Of a stretch of DNA of 64,000 nucleotides, positions 42,015 to 50,321 are shown one piece after another (position 1 is the stretch's first letter; each line of letters opens with the position of its first letter). Under the pieces are notes generated by a model. It ran no database searches, was not told the origin of the DNA, and saw nothing but the letters and a program-made list of their open reading frames with translations. A program made the position numbers and the translations under genes. Where the stretch lies: NCBI GenBank assembly GCA_018265835.1, contig JABLYK010000006.1, forward strand, positions 6,164 through 70,163, given 5' to 3'. The DNA comes from Oscillospiraceae bacterium (GTDB lineage Bacteria; Bacillota; Clostridia; Oscillospirales; Oscillospiraceae).

Positions 42015-43259
42015 TCATTCCTCTTTCTTTTTCAGTTCCATCTGCGCGCGGTACTTCTTCCCGACGTCAAGGCCGGACTGAACGCTGGCGCCGCGGACGA
42101 TTGTGGCAGCGCCATACTTGCCGTTGATGGCATCGGTGGCCTGGTCCAGCCGTCTGGCCCGCTCTCTTGCTTCGTCCGGGAACAGCGAAAGCTGGGCGCC
42201 GTCCTCGCGGGTGATGTCCGTCAGCGCAACGCCCAGAAGCCGCAAGGGCGTATGCCCGTCCCAAAGCTCCGAAAACAGTTGTCTGCTTAGCTGGTAGACC
42301 TCCCGTGAAATATCGGTGGGGTCTGCCAGCTTTTTTTGATGGGAGCGGGTCTTGAAATCGTTGGAACGAATGGAAACGGCAACGCAGTACGCTTTCGCCC
42401 CATCTGCCCGCATCCGGGCGGTGACGCTGTCTGACAGAGCCAGAAGAACGGTGCAGGCTTGTTCCGCCGTGACCGCGTCTTCTTCCAAGGTGGTAGAGAC
42501 GCTGTAGCCCTTGGCCTCTTCGGGCGCCGGCAGGACAGGCGATGGGTCGATGCCGTTGGCATAATCATGGATCTGCTGCCCCAGCTTCACGCCCACGAGT
42601 CTCTGAACTCTGGGCAGATCGGCGTTGGCGAGGTCGCCGATCGTCCGGATCCCCGCCTTTTCCAGCTTCCCTGCGGTGGAAGCCCCAACCGAAAACAGAT
42701 CCCGAACCGGGAGCGGCCACAGCTTCTTGGGGATCTCACGCCGGAAGAGCGTATGGACTTTGTCCGGCTTCTCAAAGTCGCTGGCCATCTTCGCCAGAAG
42801 CTTGCAGTCCCCGACCCCCACGTTCACCGTGAAGCCCAGTTCATCCCGGATTCTGTCCTTGATGGTACGGGCCAACGCAATGGGATCCGGGTAGGTGTGC
42901 TGCGTCCCGGTAAAATCGGCGAAGCACTCGTCGATGGAATACTTCTCCACGACAGGGGCATAGGAACGTACCATGTCCATGAACGCCTTTGAGGACTGTT
43001 CGTAAAGCCGGAAATCAGGGCGGGCCAGGAACAGTCCCGGGCATTTTCGAAGCGCCATGGCAACCGGCTCTCCAGTTTTGATCCCGAATTTCTTGGCGGG
43101 GATGGACTTCGCCAGAATGACGCCGGTGCGCTTTTCCCGATCGCCGCCAATCGCAGCGGGAATCATACGGATATCCTTCTCACCCCGGGAAACGCGCCGG
43201 GCGGCCTCCCAAGACAGAAAGGCGCTGTTCACATCAATATGGAAGATCAATCGGCTCAT
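42015..43259 (-). CDS. dinB: Y-family DNA polymerase IV
   Basis: 414 residues from the ATG at 43259. Palm residues in IFHIDVNSAFLSWEA (Asp) and YSIDECFADFTG (Asp-Glu), then the finger segment, the helix-hairpin-helix part (IRTIGDLANADLPRVQRLVG) and the little-finger domain. It copies damaged DNA with low fidelity. A steric-gate Phe (AFLSW) is present. It is followed by no beta-clamp motif that could be recognised with certainty. Convergent with the flavin reductase gene, 53 bp after the HxlR gene on the same strand. Confidence 0.94.
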   Translation of the reverse strand: MSRLIFHIDVNSAFLSWEAARRVSRGEKDIRMIPAAIGGDREKRTGVILAKSIPAKKFGIKTGEPVAMALRKCPGLFLARPDFRLYEQSSKAFMDMVRSYAPVVEKYSIDECFADFTGTQHTYPDPIALARTIKDRIRDELGFTVNVGVGDCKLLAKMASDFEKPDKVHTLFRREIPKKLWPLPVRDLFSVGASTAGKLEKAGIRTIGDLANADLPRVQRLVGVKLGQQIHDYANGIDPSPVLPAPEEAKGYSVSTTLEEDAVTAEQACTVLLALSDSVTARMRADGAKAYCVAVSIRSNDFKTRSHQKKLADPTDISREVYQLSRQLFSELWDGHTPLRLLGVALTDITREDGAQLSLFPDEARERARRLDQATDAINGKYGAATIVRGASVQSGLDVGKKYRAQMELKKKEE

Positions 43260-43312
43260 GGCGCACCCCCTCCAATCGGCTGCGCAAATTTCCCGAACCA
43301 TGGCTGTGCTCC

Positions 43313-43627
43313 TTATCCATTCTGTGCCTGATAACCAGCGCCCCAGGCCTTCATCGCGTCCAGAACCAGCTTCAGGCTGTAGCCGGTCTCGGTGAGGGTA
43401 TACTCCACCCGCGGCGGCACCTCGGCATAGACCTTGCGGGTCAGCAGTCCCTTCTCCTCCATGTCTCGGAGCTGGGCGGTCAGCACCTTCTGGGACACCG
43501 TGCCGATGGAGCGTTTCAATTCGCCAAAACGCTTGGTACCGTCCATCAGATCCCGCAGGATCAGCACCTTCCACTTGTCCCCGATGAGCATCAGGGTAGT
43601 CTCCACCGGGCACGCAGGCAGTTCCAT
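43313..43627 (-). CDS. HxlR-family transcriptional regulator
   Basis: 104 residues from the ATG at 43627; the short start is supported by the family N-terminus (CPVETTLMLIGDKWKVLILRDL). Winged HTH with KRFGELKRSIGTVSQKVLTAQLRDMEEKGLL; Cys5 corresponds to the redox-sensing cysteine seen in several HxlR proteins. The gene diverges from a pyridoxamine oxidase-like gene, with a perfect palindrome between them, which suggests it controls both. Confidence 0.9.
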   Translation of the reverse strand: MELPACPVETTLMLIGDKWKVLILRDLMDGTKRFGELKRSIGTVSQKVLTAQLRDMEEKGLLTRKVYAEVPPRVEYTLTETGYSLKLVLDAMKAWGAGYQAQNG

Positions 43628-43663
43628 CGCAAAACCTCCAATCGTTTCTTTTGGGTAACTACG

Positions 43664-43677
43664 GCACAATATTGTGC
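43664..43677. promoter_or_regulatory. Palindrome GCACAATATTGTGC (candidate HxlR operator)
   Basis: Perfect 14-bp palindrome in the divergent gap, five bases upstream of the -35 box of the oxidase-like gene and 37 bp from the HxlR start. GTAA and TTAC flank it symmetrically. Confidence 0.6.
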
Positions 43678-43681
43678 TTAC

Positions 43682-43710
43682 TTTACAGTTGATACTTTTG
43701 TCTCTATTCT
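43682..43710 (+). promoter_or_regulatory. Promoter of the pyridoxamine oxidase-like gene
   Basis: TTTACA, 17-base spacer, TATTCT, directly beside the palindrome at 43664. Confidence 0.65.
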
Positions 43711-43760
43711 AAAAGCAAGCAAGGCACAAGTCAAGCTGTAATAACATTGGAGGTATTCTC

Positions 43761-44156
43761 ATGAAAAAAGTCGTTGAATTTCTGACTGCCAACCCCGTTC
43801 AGTATCTGGCCACTGTGGGCCGTGATGGAAAAGCCAAGTGCCGCCCCTTTATGTTCTGCTTTGAGCAGGACGGTAAGCTGTGGTTCTGCACCAACAATCA
43901 GAAAGATGTCTACAAGGATATGCAGGCCAACCCCTATGTGGAGGTTTCCGTGTCCAGCCCCAGCTATGCCTGGATCCGTCTGCACGGCAAGGCGGTGTTT
44001 GAGAACAACATGGCCATCAAGGAGGGCTGCTTGAACAACCCCATCGTCAAGGGTCAGTACCAGACAGCCGACAATCCCATCTTTGAGGTGTTTTATCTGG
44101 AGGAGCCCCACGGTGTGATCGCCGACTTCTCCGGCAATCCTCCCTACGAGTTTTGA
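43761..44156 (+). CDS. Pyridoxamine 5'-phosphate oxidase-family flavoprotein
   Basis: 131 residues, the small single-domain form. EFLTANPVQYLATVGRDGKAKCRPF and LWFCTNNQKDVYKDMQANPYVEVS mark the split-barrel FMN-binding fold; residues for pyridoxine chemistry are not evident, so an unrelated flavin or F420-type reductase role is more likely. GGAGG precedes the ATG. Expression probably depends on the divergent HxlR regulator. Confidence 0.88.
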   Translation: MKKVVEFLTANPVQYLATVGRDGKAKCRPFMFCFEQDGKLWFCTNNQKDVYKDMQANPYVEVSVSSPSYAWIRLHGKAVFENNMAIKEGCLNNPIVKGQYQTADNPIFEVFYLEEPHGVIADFSGNPPYEF

Positions 44157-44163
44157 TCACCGA

Positions 44164-44204
44164 TACCGCAATACCCTGCAAGCTGTTGCGGGGTATTGCG
44201 GTAT
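44164..44204 (+). terminator. Long hairpin terminator
   Basis: ATACCGCAATACCCTGCAA pairs with TTGCGGGGTATTGCGGTAT, loop GCTG, followed by TCATTT, seven bases after the oxidase-like gene. Confidence 0.8.
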
Positions 44205-44253
44205 TCATTTGAAACCGAGAAACAAAGATGGTACGATAACTTGGGGTGATGAT

Positions 44254-45048
44254 ATGAACCAGGCTGAAAAAAGAGCATTTCTCATCAGGCGGCTGCTGGA
44301 TGAGGACAGGCGTTATCGCGGCGTGGAAGTCCCGGCGGATGCCTATGCGCAGAAGCGCATGCTGCGCTCTCTGATGAACATCCGCCGCCCCAAAGCCATC
44401 GACGCCGCGTTCCTGACCGTGCAGGACGAATACCTGCGACGGGAGCTGGAAGCCGCAGGCATCACCCGTTTGGCCGATTTGGAGCCGGTTTGCGGTGATT
44501 TCTACCTATGGCAGGGCGACATCACCCGGCTGCAGTGCGGCGCCATCGTCAACGCCGCAAACAGCGGCATGACGGGCTGCTATGTGCCGTGCCACGCCTG
44601 CATCGACAACTGCATCCACACTTTTGCGGGCATCCAGCTTCGCTTGGATTGCGCCGAGCTCATGCAGCGTCAGGGCCATGAGGAGCCCACCGGACAGGCC
44701 AAAATCACGCCCGCTTACAATCTGCCCTGCGACTATGTGCTGCACACCGTTGGCCCCATCATCGAGGATCGTGTAACTCCGGAGGACGAGCGCCGGCTGG
44801 CATCCTGCTACCGTTCCTGTCTGGAGCTGGCCGAGCAGAATCTTGTTACGAGCATTGCGTTCTGCTGCATCTCCACCGGCGTGTTCCAGTTCCCCAACCA
44901 GCGGGCGGCTGAGATCGCCGTGGAGACTGTGCGAACCTACAAGGCGGAGACCGGAAGCGAAATGAAGGTGATTTTCAATGTTTTCAAAGACCTGGATCTC
45001 GAAATCTACAGAAGACTACTCGCAGAAAATCGAGCGGCTGAAGGCTGA
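44254..45048 (+). CDS. Zinc-dependent macrodomain protein-ADP-ribose hydrolase
   Basis: 264 residues from the ATG at 44254 (GGGGTGATGAT upstream). After a ~75-residue helical N-terminus, the macrodomain shows WQGDITRLQCGAIVNAANSG, the zinc loop CYVPCHACIDNCIHTFAG (Cys and His ligands, typical of the Zn-Mac class), YVLHTVGPIIE and FCCISTGVFQFP. This class removes ADP-ribose placed by the sirtuin SirTM, whose gene overlaps its end by 71 bp. The usual lipoylated GcvH-like target and ligase genes are not next to it. Confidence 0.92.
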   Translation: MNQAEKRAFLIRRLLDEDRRYRGVEVPADAYAQKRMLRSLMNIRRPKAIDAAFLTVQDEYLRRELEAAGITRLADLEPVCGDFYLWQGDITRLQCGAIVNAANSGMTGCYVPCHACIDNCIHTFAGIQLRLDCAELMQRQGHEEPTGQAKITPAYNLPCDYVLHTVGPIIEDRVTPEDERRLASCYRSCLELAEQNLVTSIAFCCISTGVFQFPNQRAAEIAVETVRTYKAETGSEMKVIFNVFKDLDLEIYRRLLAENRAAEG

Positions 45049-45850
45049 GATTCAAGGCGCGGACGCCATCCTCATCGGCGCAGGCGCCGGCCTTTCCACC
45101 TCGGCTGGTCTGACCTATGGCGGCGAGCGTTTTCTGAAATATTTCTCCGACTTCCATGAAAAGTACGGCATCACGGACATGTATTCCGGCGGTTTCTATC
45201 CGTTTCCCTCTCCGGAGGAATCCTGGGCATGGTGGAGCCGGCACATCTACTATAACCGCTACGATGTGACGCCCGGTAAGCCTTATGCAGACCTGCTGGC
45301 GCTGGTCAGGGACAGGAATTACTTCGTTCTGACCACCAATGTGGACCATCAGTTTCAGCTGGCCGGATTTGATCAGGCGCGGCTGTTCTACACCCAGGGC
45401 GATTACGGCCTCTGGCAGTGCAGTGAGCCATGCCATCAGGCGACTTATGATAACGAAGATGTTGTCCGGCGGATGATCGCAGAGTAAGCAGATATGCGTG
45501 TCCCGTCTGCGTTGATCCCCCGCTGCCCCAAGTGCGGCAAGCCCATGACCATGAATCTGCGCTGCGACGATACTTTCGTACAGGATGAAGGCTGGTACGC
45601 CGCGGCGCACCGGTATGAGGCATTTCTGCGCCGGTATGGGAATGGCCGCATTCTGTTCTTGGAGCTTGGTGTCGGCGGCAATACTCCCGGCATCATCAAA
45701 GTGCCGTTCCTGCGCATGGCAGCGCAGAATCCCAGAGCCACCTATGCCTGCGTCAATCTGGGCGAGGCCATCTCCATGAGAGATCTTGAAAAGCAGTCCG
45801 TTCTGCTCGACGCTGATATTGGTAAGGTGTTGAGCGACCTGAGATCATAA
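44978..45850 (+). pseudogene. SirTM-type sirtuin ADP-ribosyltransferase, interrupted by an in-frame stop
   Basis: Two halves in one frame: residues 1-169 (GAGAGLSTSAGLTYGGERF at 34-52, ...LTTNVDHQFQLAGF, CSEPC) end at TAA (45485-45487), and the frame resumes with ADMRVPSALIPRCPKCGKPMT, giving the second Cys pair, then FLELGVGGNTPGIIKVPF. Only one codon is changed, where relatives usually carry Gln or Lys. SirTM ADP-ribosylates a lipoylated carrier protein in a redox response, reversed by the macrodomain enzyme encoded just before. The first half lacks the complete zinc site, and an ATG at 45494 could restart the second. Inactive, recently broken, or a sequencing error. Confidence 0.85.
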
Positions 45851-45855
45851 AACAC

Positions 45856-45907
45856 AAAAACGCTTCCCCCCGAGTTGGCGACATCACCGCCCTGGAGGAA
45901 GCGTTTT
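45856..45907 (+). terminator. Terminator after the SirTM gene
   Basis: AAAACGCTTCC and GGAAGCGTTTT pair across a longer loop; A and T runs flank both sides, so it may also serve the convergent MerR gene. Confidence 0.6.
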
Positions 45908-45955
45908 CTTATTTCGCAGCAGCGCAAAGTTTGCGGGGTAGTCAGCAAAGAAACG

Positions 45956-46672
45956 TTACTTTTTGCAATACGCCTGAATCGCCTGCCCCACGAATCCTGC
46001 CGTGCCCTCGCCTCCTGCTGCATCAATGTTCCGGCGGAAGCGGTCATCGGCGGTATACATCTCGCCTAAGCCTGCCAGGATTTCAGGCGTACAGGTGTAG
46101 AAATGGTCGGTGATAAACTGCTGCAATTCCCGGATGGCAGCCAGTACCTCGGGCGCAGCAGGATCGAGCTGCTTCATCTTGCCCAGTTCGGCGAACTGCG
46201 CCATCAGACCGGCGGGATCGCCCGTGACGCCGCCATGTTCGCGCTGCACATACTCCTGATAGGCGGCGGTGCCGCCCCACTTTTTCTTGACCTCGGCGGC
46301 GTACTGCTCCAATTCGGTCTTGTCAAATGCGTCAAATTTCATAGGTGCCACTCCTGTTTTTAAGGTCTCACGGGCGAGGGAGATAAGCCGTCCCAGCTGC
46401 TCCTGCCGCAGCTCCAACAGTTTGATCTGGTCTTCCAGTGCGGCAGCTTGATCGAAGCCTGGGTCATCCAGAATGCGGCGAATCGTCCGCAGTGGGAATT
46501 CCAGTTCACGAAACAGCAGGATGGATTGCAGCCGTGCCAGCGCTGTATCGTCATACAGCCGGTAGCCTGCTTCTGTGAGCTTTGTGGGCGGCAGCAGCCC
46601 AATGGCGTCATAATGGTGCAGCGTCCGGACGCTGGCTCCCGCCAGCTTGCTGACTTCGTGAATGGTCATCAT
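45956..46672 (-). CDS. MerR-family regulator with TipAS antibiotic-binding domain
   Basis: 238 residues. N-terminal MerR winged HTH (TIHEVSKLAGASVRTLHHYDAIGLLPPTKLTEAGYRLY), a coiled dimer helix (about 75-110), and a C-terminal TipAS domain (about 120-238, VKKKWGGTAAYQEY and IREL...FITDHFYTCTPEIL). TipA-like proteins bind thiopeptides or other hydrophobic drugs and activate their own promoter. The promoter at 46698-46728 has the 19-base spacer expected for MerR control. No neighbour is an obvious pump. Confidence 0.9.
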   Translation of the reverse strand: MMTIHEVSKLAGASVRTLHHYDAIGLLPPTKLTEAGYRLYDDTALARLQSILLFRELEFPLRTIRRILDDPGFDQAAALEDQIKLLELRQEQLGRLISLARETLKTGVAPMKFDAFDKTELEQYAAEVKKKWGGTAAYQEYVQREHGGVTGDPAGLMAQFAELGKMKQLDPAAPEVLAAIRELQQFITDHFYTCTPEILAGLGEMYTADDRFRRNIDAAGGEGTAGFVGQAIQAYCKK

Positions 46673-46697
46673 GGGTATCCCTCCTCCGTGTGAGCTG

Positions 46698-46728
46698 AGT
46701 GTACGCTATGACGCAACGTGAGAGTCAA
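46698..46728 (-). promoter_or_regulatory. MerR-type promoter with 19-base spacer
   Basis: Minus strand TTGACT (46728-46723), 19-base spacer, TACACT (46703-46698), about 25 bp before the start codon. The stretched spacer is the hallmark of promoters activated by DNA twisting by MerR proteins. Confidence 0.75.
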
Positions 46729-46778
46729 GAGGCCTTTTCAACTTTTTTAAAGCGTCTCAAAATGATATACGGGCCTTT

Positions 46779-47228
46779 CTAATGTTCTAGCCCGCTTATT
46801 TTTCCCAGCGCCGTTATGCTGTCTTTCAGGATCAGAGGCCGTATGCTGTCCGGGTATCCGATCCAGTCGGCCTGCTCCAACGCCACCCGGATGCGTGGGA
46901 TCAACTCGGGCTTAGCCTCCGCAATCTCCGGGAGCGCCGCTACGCACTGACGGCCCGTAATGGGCTTCGCATCGGCCAAATGGGATAGGAATTCGTCCAG
47001 CAGCGCGTCAAACTTTCCCTCCTCGTCCCAGCGGGCATTGGCCGCGAGGATGGAAATGGCCCGATTGCGGACCAGAGCGTTTTTATGCTTCAAAAGTGCG
47101 GCAAAGCGGTCAAAACCGGGATACCAAGTGTCGGACGCTCTGCTTTCCTCTACGATCCGTTGGGTGAAGGCATATGCGTCCTTGGCGTCTTTTCCTGTCA
47201 GGCGGGCGATACAGGCGTCGAAGTCCAT
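46779..47228 (-). CDS. HEAT-repeat-like small protein
   Basis: 149 residues, all helical. Repeated helix pairs (FAALLKHKNALVRNRAISILAANARWDEE, HLADAKPITGRQCVAALPEIA and SIRPLILKDSITALGKI) look like HEAT/SufT-like repeats. No catalytic site. It starts one base before the peptide deformylase-type gene ends and is probably expressed with it. Function unknown; protein binding is likely. Confidence 0.75.
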   Translation of the reverse strand: MDFDACIARLTGKDAKDAYAFTQRIVEESRASDTWYPGFDRFAALLKHKNALVRNRAISILAANARWDEEGKFDALLDEFLSHLADAKPITGRQCVAALPEIAEAKPELIPRIRVALEQADWIGYPDSIRPLILKDSITALGKISGLEH

Positions 47229-47229
47229 A

Positions 47230-47640
47230 TCAGATCAACACTCCCTCGCAGTGGTCGATTTCGTGCTGGATGATCTCCGCCGTCCAGCCGGTGAAGGTCT
47301 TGAGCCGCGTCTGGAACTTCTCGTTCTGCCACTGCACCTTGATGGTCTGGAAACGCTTCGTGTGCCGTGTGCCGGTGAGGGACAGGCACCCCTCCTCGGC
47401 ATCGTATGGCCCGGACTGCTTGACGATGACTGGATTGAACATGAGCATGTATTCGCCCTCGTTGTCAAAGGCAATGATGCGCTTGCCCACGCCGATCATG
47501 TTTGCCGCCATTCCTACGCAGCCATCTTTGTGGGCGATGAGGGTGTCCAGCAGATTTTGCGCCACACCGAGATCGTTTATTGTGGCAGTCTCAGCCTTCT
47601 GGGCGAGAAATGCCTTGTCTTTGCAGATTTCACAGATCAT
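47230..47640 (-). CDS. def: Peptide deformylase family protein (variant motif I)
   Basis: 136 residues from the ATG at 47640 (GGAGGAACGAT upstream). The metal ligands are intact: EEGCLSL (Cys) and QHEIDHCEG (HExxH). Motif I, normally GxGLAAPQ, reads GMAANMIG, so the Gln that supports the transition state is Met. Such shorter variants are common in Firmicutes next to a canonical enzyme elsewhere. It would remove formyl groups from new proteins, possibly with changed substrate choice. The following HEAT-like gene is two bases away. Confidence 0.85.
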   Translation of the reverse strand: MICEICKDKAFLAQKAETATINDLGVAQNLLDTLIAHKDGCVGMAANMIGVGKRIIAFDNEGEYMLMFNPVIVKQSGPYDAEEGCLSLTGTRHTKRFQTIKVQWQNEKFQTRLKTFTGWTAEIIQHEIDHCEGVLI

Positions 47641-47967
47641 ATCGTTCCTCCTGCACCGCTGCATTTTTGCGCTTAGTTTACCAATTTTGTTCGTCCTGCG
47701 CAAGAGGGCGAGATGTATACAACTGCTATCCGAAAGAATCATTGTGCAATTGTATTGTTTTCTTGCCATTTTCGTCAGAATCTGCTAATATAAAACACAA
47801 CACTGTCAGTGTTGGTATAGGCCTTGGCAGTATAGCTGCAATAGATCAATTGCTCTGTCGCCCGGCAGAGCAATTTTGTATATCGGTATGGATGCGGTTT
47901 GTGGCTGTCAGTTATCGTGATGGTGCCGGAGCGCTTTTAATGGATTTGTTGACAATAGGAGGGTTCT
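47641..47967. other. Non-coding gap with a hairpin
   Basis: About 325 bp without a credible gene. AATTGCTCTG and CAGAGCAATT pair at 47848-47875, followed by TTGTA, forming a likely terminator of something absent or a leader element of the next gene. Confidence 0.5.
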
Positions 47968-48321
47968 ATGGATATTAATCGAGCAAAAAAGATGATCCGG
48001 ACTTTGGCTGACGGTGTTGACCCAACCACAGGTGAAGTTCTTCCTGCCGAGAGCGTATATAACTCCCCAGAGGTTATTCGTGCGTTATTCGCGTTATTAG
48101 AACAAGTGAATGGCGGAGCACCTGAAGACCCTTTGCGAAACGCTGGGAAACCATGGACAAATGTCGAAGATGATAAATTACGCGATGAGTATCTTTCACA
48201 TCGAAAGATTTCCGATATGGCGAAAGAGCATGGTCGTACTTATGGCGCGATCGAGAGCCGTCTGGAGCATCTTGGATTGAAAAAAGAAACCCTTTTGGCT
48301 TTTCAGAAGGAGAACCACTAA
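47968..48321 (+). CDS. Small conserved helix-turn-helix-like protein
   Basis: 117 residues behind AGGAGG. The opening (INRAKKMIRTLADGVDPTTGEVLP) is characteristic of a widespread but uncharacterised family, and the C-terminal half (KPWTNVEDDKLRDEYLSHRKISDMAKEHGRTYGAIESRLEHLG) resembles a Myb/SANT or GcrA-like HTH. A DNA-binding or regulatory role is inferred from that motif only. It marks the start of the AT-rich block before tRNA-Leu. Confidence 0.8.
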   Translation: MDINRAKKMIRTLADGVDPTTGEVLPAESVYNSPEVIRALFALLEQVNGGAPEDPLRNAGKPWTNVEDDKLRDEYLSHRKISDMAKEHGRTYGAIESRLEHLGLKKETLLAFQKENH

Positions 48322-48624
48322 CGCAAAAGGCGTATTTGCAAAGTTGCATGGGTTAGAGATTTTACGATTTTCGGCACGATTCTGCGCCAAGGTCGCAGCC
48401 GCCATTTTAGCGCTCTGGCCACAGTCGATATGTGGTCAAGTGCTGCTTGAAAACTAGACTTTTAACGCAGAAAAACCGCCTGAAAAGGCGATTTTCCCAT
48501 AAATTTGGTTCGAGTGGAGTTATGGGGTTTGTCCAATTCACAAGTTATAATAAGCCACCGCCAGTAAGAGATACTTATCCAAACCTAAATATAATTTGAA
48601 ATGAACGATAGTCTATTTTGCAGC
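48322..48624. other. Intergenic gap, no gene seen
   Basis: About 300 bp; a short hairpin CGCCTGAAAAGGCG followed by ATTTT (48478-48496) may end the preceding transcript. The rest has no coding frame; the style resembles flanks of mobile elements. Confidence 0.45.
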
Positions 48625-49608
48625 TTAAAGATTTGAAATGAAAACTGTAAAATCTAAAGGGCTAATTTCGCGGTATTCTCCATATTGTATACAACTTCTG
48701 AATGCTTCCCATGTGCTATCTGAATAAGTTTTAAGAAAAGGAAATGTAATATTGTTTTTCGCGATAAAGGGGTTGTCATCAATGGCGCAAATATACCGAT
48801 AAATCATTTGGTGGGATTGTATTTCATCTGGCCAATATTCCATATCGATCCCGGTATCATTTGTACATTTATCTATGATTCCCCGCTTTATTTTATAGCC
48901 TTCAAGTCTATCAAGATGTAACCGGCCATTTTTAATTGCATTAATAAACTCGTTACGCTTACATCTGGTACCATCCGAGGCAATGAATAAAATGACATCG
49001 TTAGGTTGTAAGTCACGGATAAATGCATTTTTGTCATAACCAGCTGGCTTAAACCCAATTAAGGACGGACCTACATCATTTTTTCGATAGAGGATATCAT
49101 TGGGAAAATAATTTCCTCGTGCGTGCTGGCTTAGAGGATACAATATGATCCGAGGAAGTTCTCGCTTATAAGCGCCAACCATATACTCTTGCAAAGTTCT
49201 ATCAATATATTCGGGGGCTTTTCTTTTAAACCATGCTTTAAATTCTCGTTTGAATTGTGATTCCGATAGACTATCAAAAATGGATATTTGCTGTATATTA
49301 GGCAGTTCTTTGGTTTTCCTTAGAACTAATAATATCCCATTTTCATTTTTAAATTTATTGAAATCTGCATCCCGATCATGTTTATGAAGGATAAAGTTTT
49401 GGGTGGTCCATTCTACTTCAATTGGTATCCATTCTCCATTTTCCAATTTACCTGATAAATCCCAAAATGTTTTTTTATTATTGAGCGAAGCTTCTATTAA
49501 TTTCATCCTAGAAAAACATCTAAATTGAACTGAAAGGTTAAGGCGTAATATATTTTCAACAATGTAATCTTGCAAAACAACCTCGTGAATGTATTCGCTC
49601 ATGCGCAA
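48625..49608 (-). CDS. Unknown protein with possible PD-(D/E)xK-like N-terminus
   Basis: 327 residues, AT-rich gene in an acquired block. Not recognised. Residues about 65-90 read TFWDLSGKLENGEWIPIEVEW, an Asp followed by a beta-strand ending ExE, reminiscent of the D-(x)n-(D/E)xK core of restriction-type nucleases but with Glu in the Lys place. Later there are ILFIASDGTRCKRNEFINAI and WPDEIQSHQMIYRYICAIDD. No membrane segments. It stands alone with its own start region (CACCTCCG read on the minus strand gives GGAGGTG). A DNA-processing or defense role is speculative. Confidence 0.6.
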   Translation of the reverse strand: MRMSEYIHEVVLQDYIVENILRLNLSVQFRCFSRMKLIEASLNNKKTFWDLSGKLENGEWIPIEVEWTTQNFILHKHDRDADFNKFKNENGILLVLRKTKELPNIQQISIFDSLSESQFKREFKAWFKRKAPEYIDRTLQEYMVGAYKRELPRIILYPLSQHARGNYFPNDILYRKNDVGPSLIGFKPAGYDKNAFIRDLQPNDVILFIASDGTRCKRNEFINAIKNGRLHLDRLEGYKIKRGIIDKCTNDTGIDMEYWPDEIQSHQMIYRYICAIDDNPFIAKNNITFPFLKTYSDSTWEAFRSCIQYGEYREISPLDFTVFISNL

Positions 49609-49768
49609 AACACCTCCGTAACATTACCTGGAATGCTTATATTTTTAACTATATCATACACCCATACATTATTCCAGTGCGATGGTATTACTTAAATAAT
49701 ATTCAACTCACAATTATGCAAGGCTGAGCTGCATAGTTTCATCTATTCGGACATTCCACTCAAGGATC

Positions 49769-50002
49769 TCATTGTTGATTTGTTTGCATGCCGGCATAGA
49801 GGATTGCCGGCATGCGTTTGTTTTCAAGCGAATTCTCTCCCTGCCCCAGATACAGAGGAACCCGGCTACGGATTAGCTGACTCCCGATACCCGTTTCATC
49901 GCTGACCTCTTTGCCGCTTTTTCCTGCCAGCGTCCCTTTTGCAATCCTTATCTTTTCATCTTTTGAATAATAACGATTCTTTTTTCCGGTTGGATGTCCC
50001 AT
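49769..50002 (-). pseudogene. IS3-family transposase OrfA, truncated fragment
   Basis: The first ~60 residues (MGHPTGKKNRYYSKDEKIRI, AGKSGKEVSDETGIGSQLI) match the HTH of IS3-family OrfA proteins. After ENKR the frame shifts by about one base and ends at once (…MPAILYAGMQTNQQ); the rest of OrfA and all of OrfB are missing. A perfect hairpin typical of such elements lies just upstream (50020-50053). A dead insertion-sequence relic. Confidence 0.8.
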
Positions 50003-50019
50003 ATTTTTCACCTCTATAC

Positions 50020-50053
50020 AAAAAGATAGTAGACTCGTGTCTACTATCTTTTT
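50020..50053. repeat. Perfect 15-bp inverted repeat upstream of the IS3 fragment
   Basis: AAAAAGATAGTAGAC and GTCTACTATCTTTTT around the loop TCGT. It is near the left end of the element and may stop transcription entering it. Confidence 0.7.
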
Positions 50054-50321
50054 ACCATTTCAGGGGGGACTCCAGCTCATTCTGGAACACCCGGGTGTAA
50101 GCATGCAAGATTTCATGACGTACGCCACCAGTATGTCAAGCCATGACAAAACATATATTTCTGAGAAAGCAGAAATCCCAAACTGCCAATAAAGCAGAAA
50201 TGCCAGCCTGTCGCTGGCATTTTAATAGCTTTACGGCTATCACGGTCTTCTTCCATTTAACAGGCAGCGTCTGTTAAATATGCTAAAACACCGTATTGCC
50301 ACCTTTTTCGCTTGTTTTAAA
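50054..50321. other. Gap with two hairpins
   Basis: No gene. ATGCCAG...CTGGCAT followed by TTTTAAT (50201-50225) and TTTAACAG...CTGTTAAA (50256-50278) are terminator-like hairpins; the second ends the 206-residue gene on the minus strand. Confidence 0.5.

Noticed and set aside
45485..45487. Recoding of the SirTM stop as selenocysteine or pyrrolysine
   Set aside because: The codon is TAA, which is not used for either, and no recoding hairpin was seen after it.
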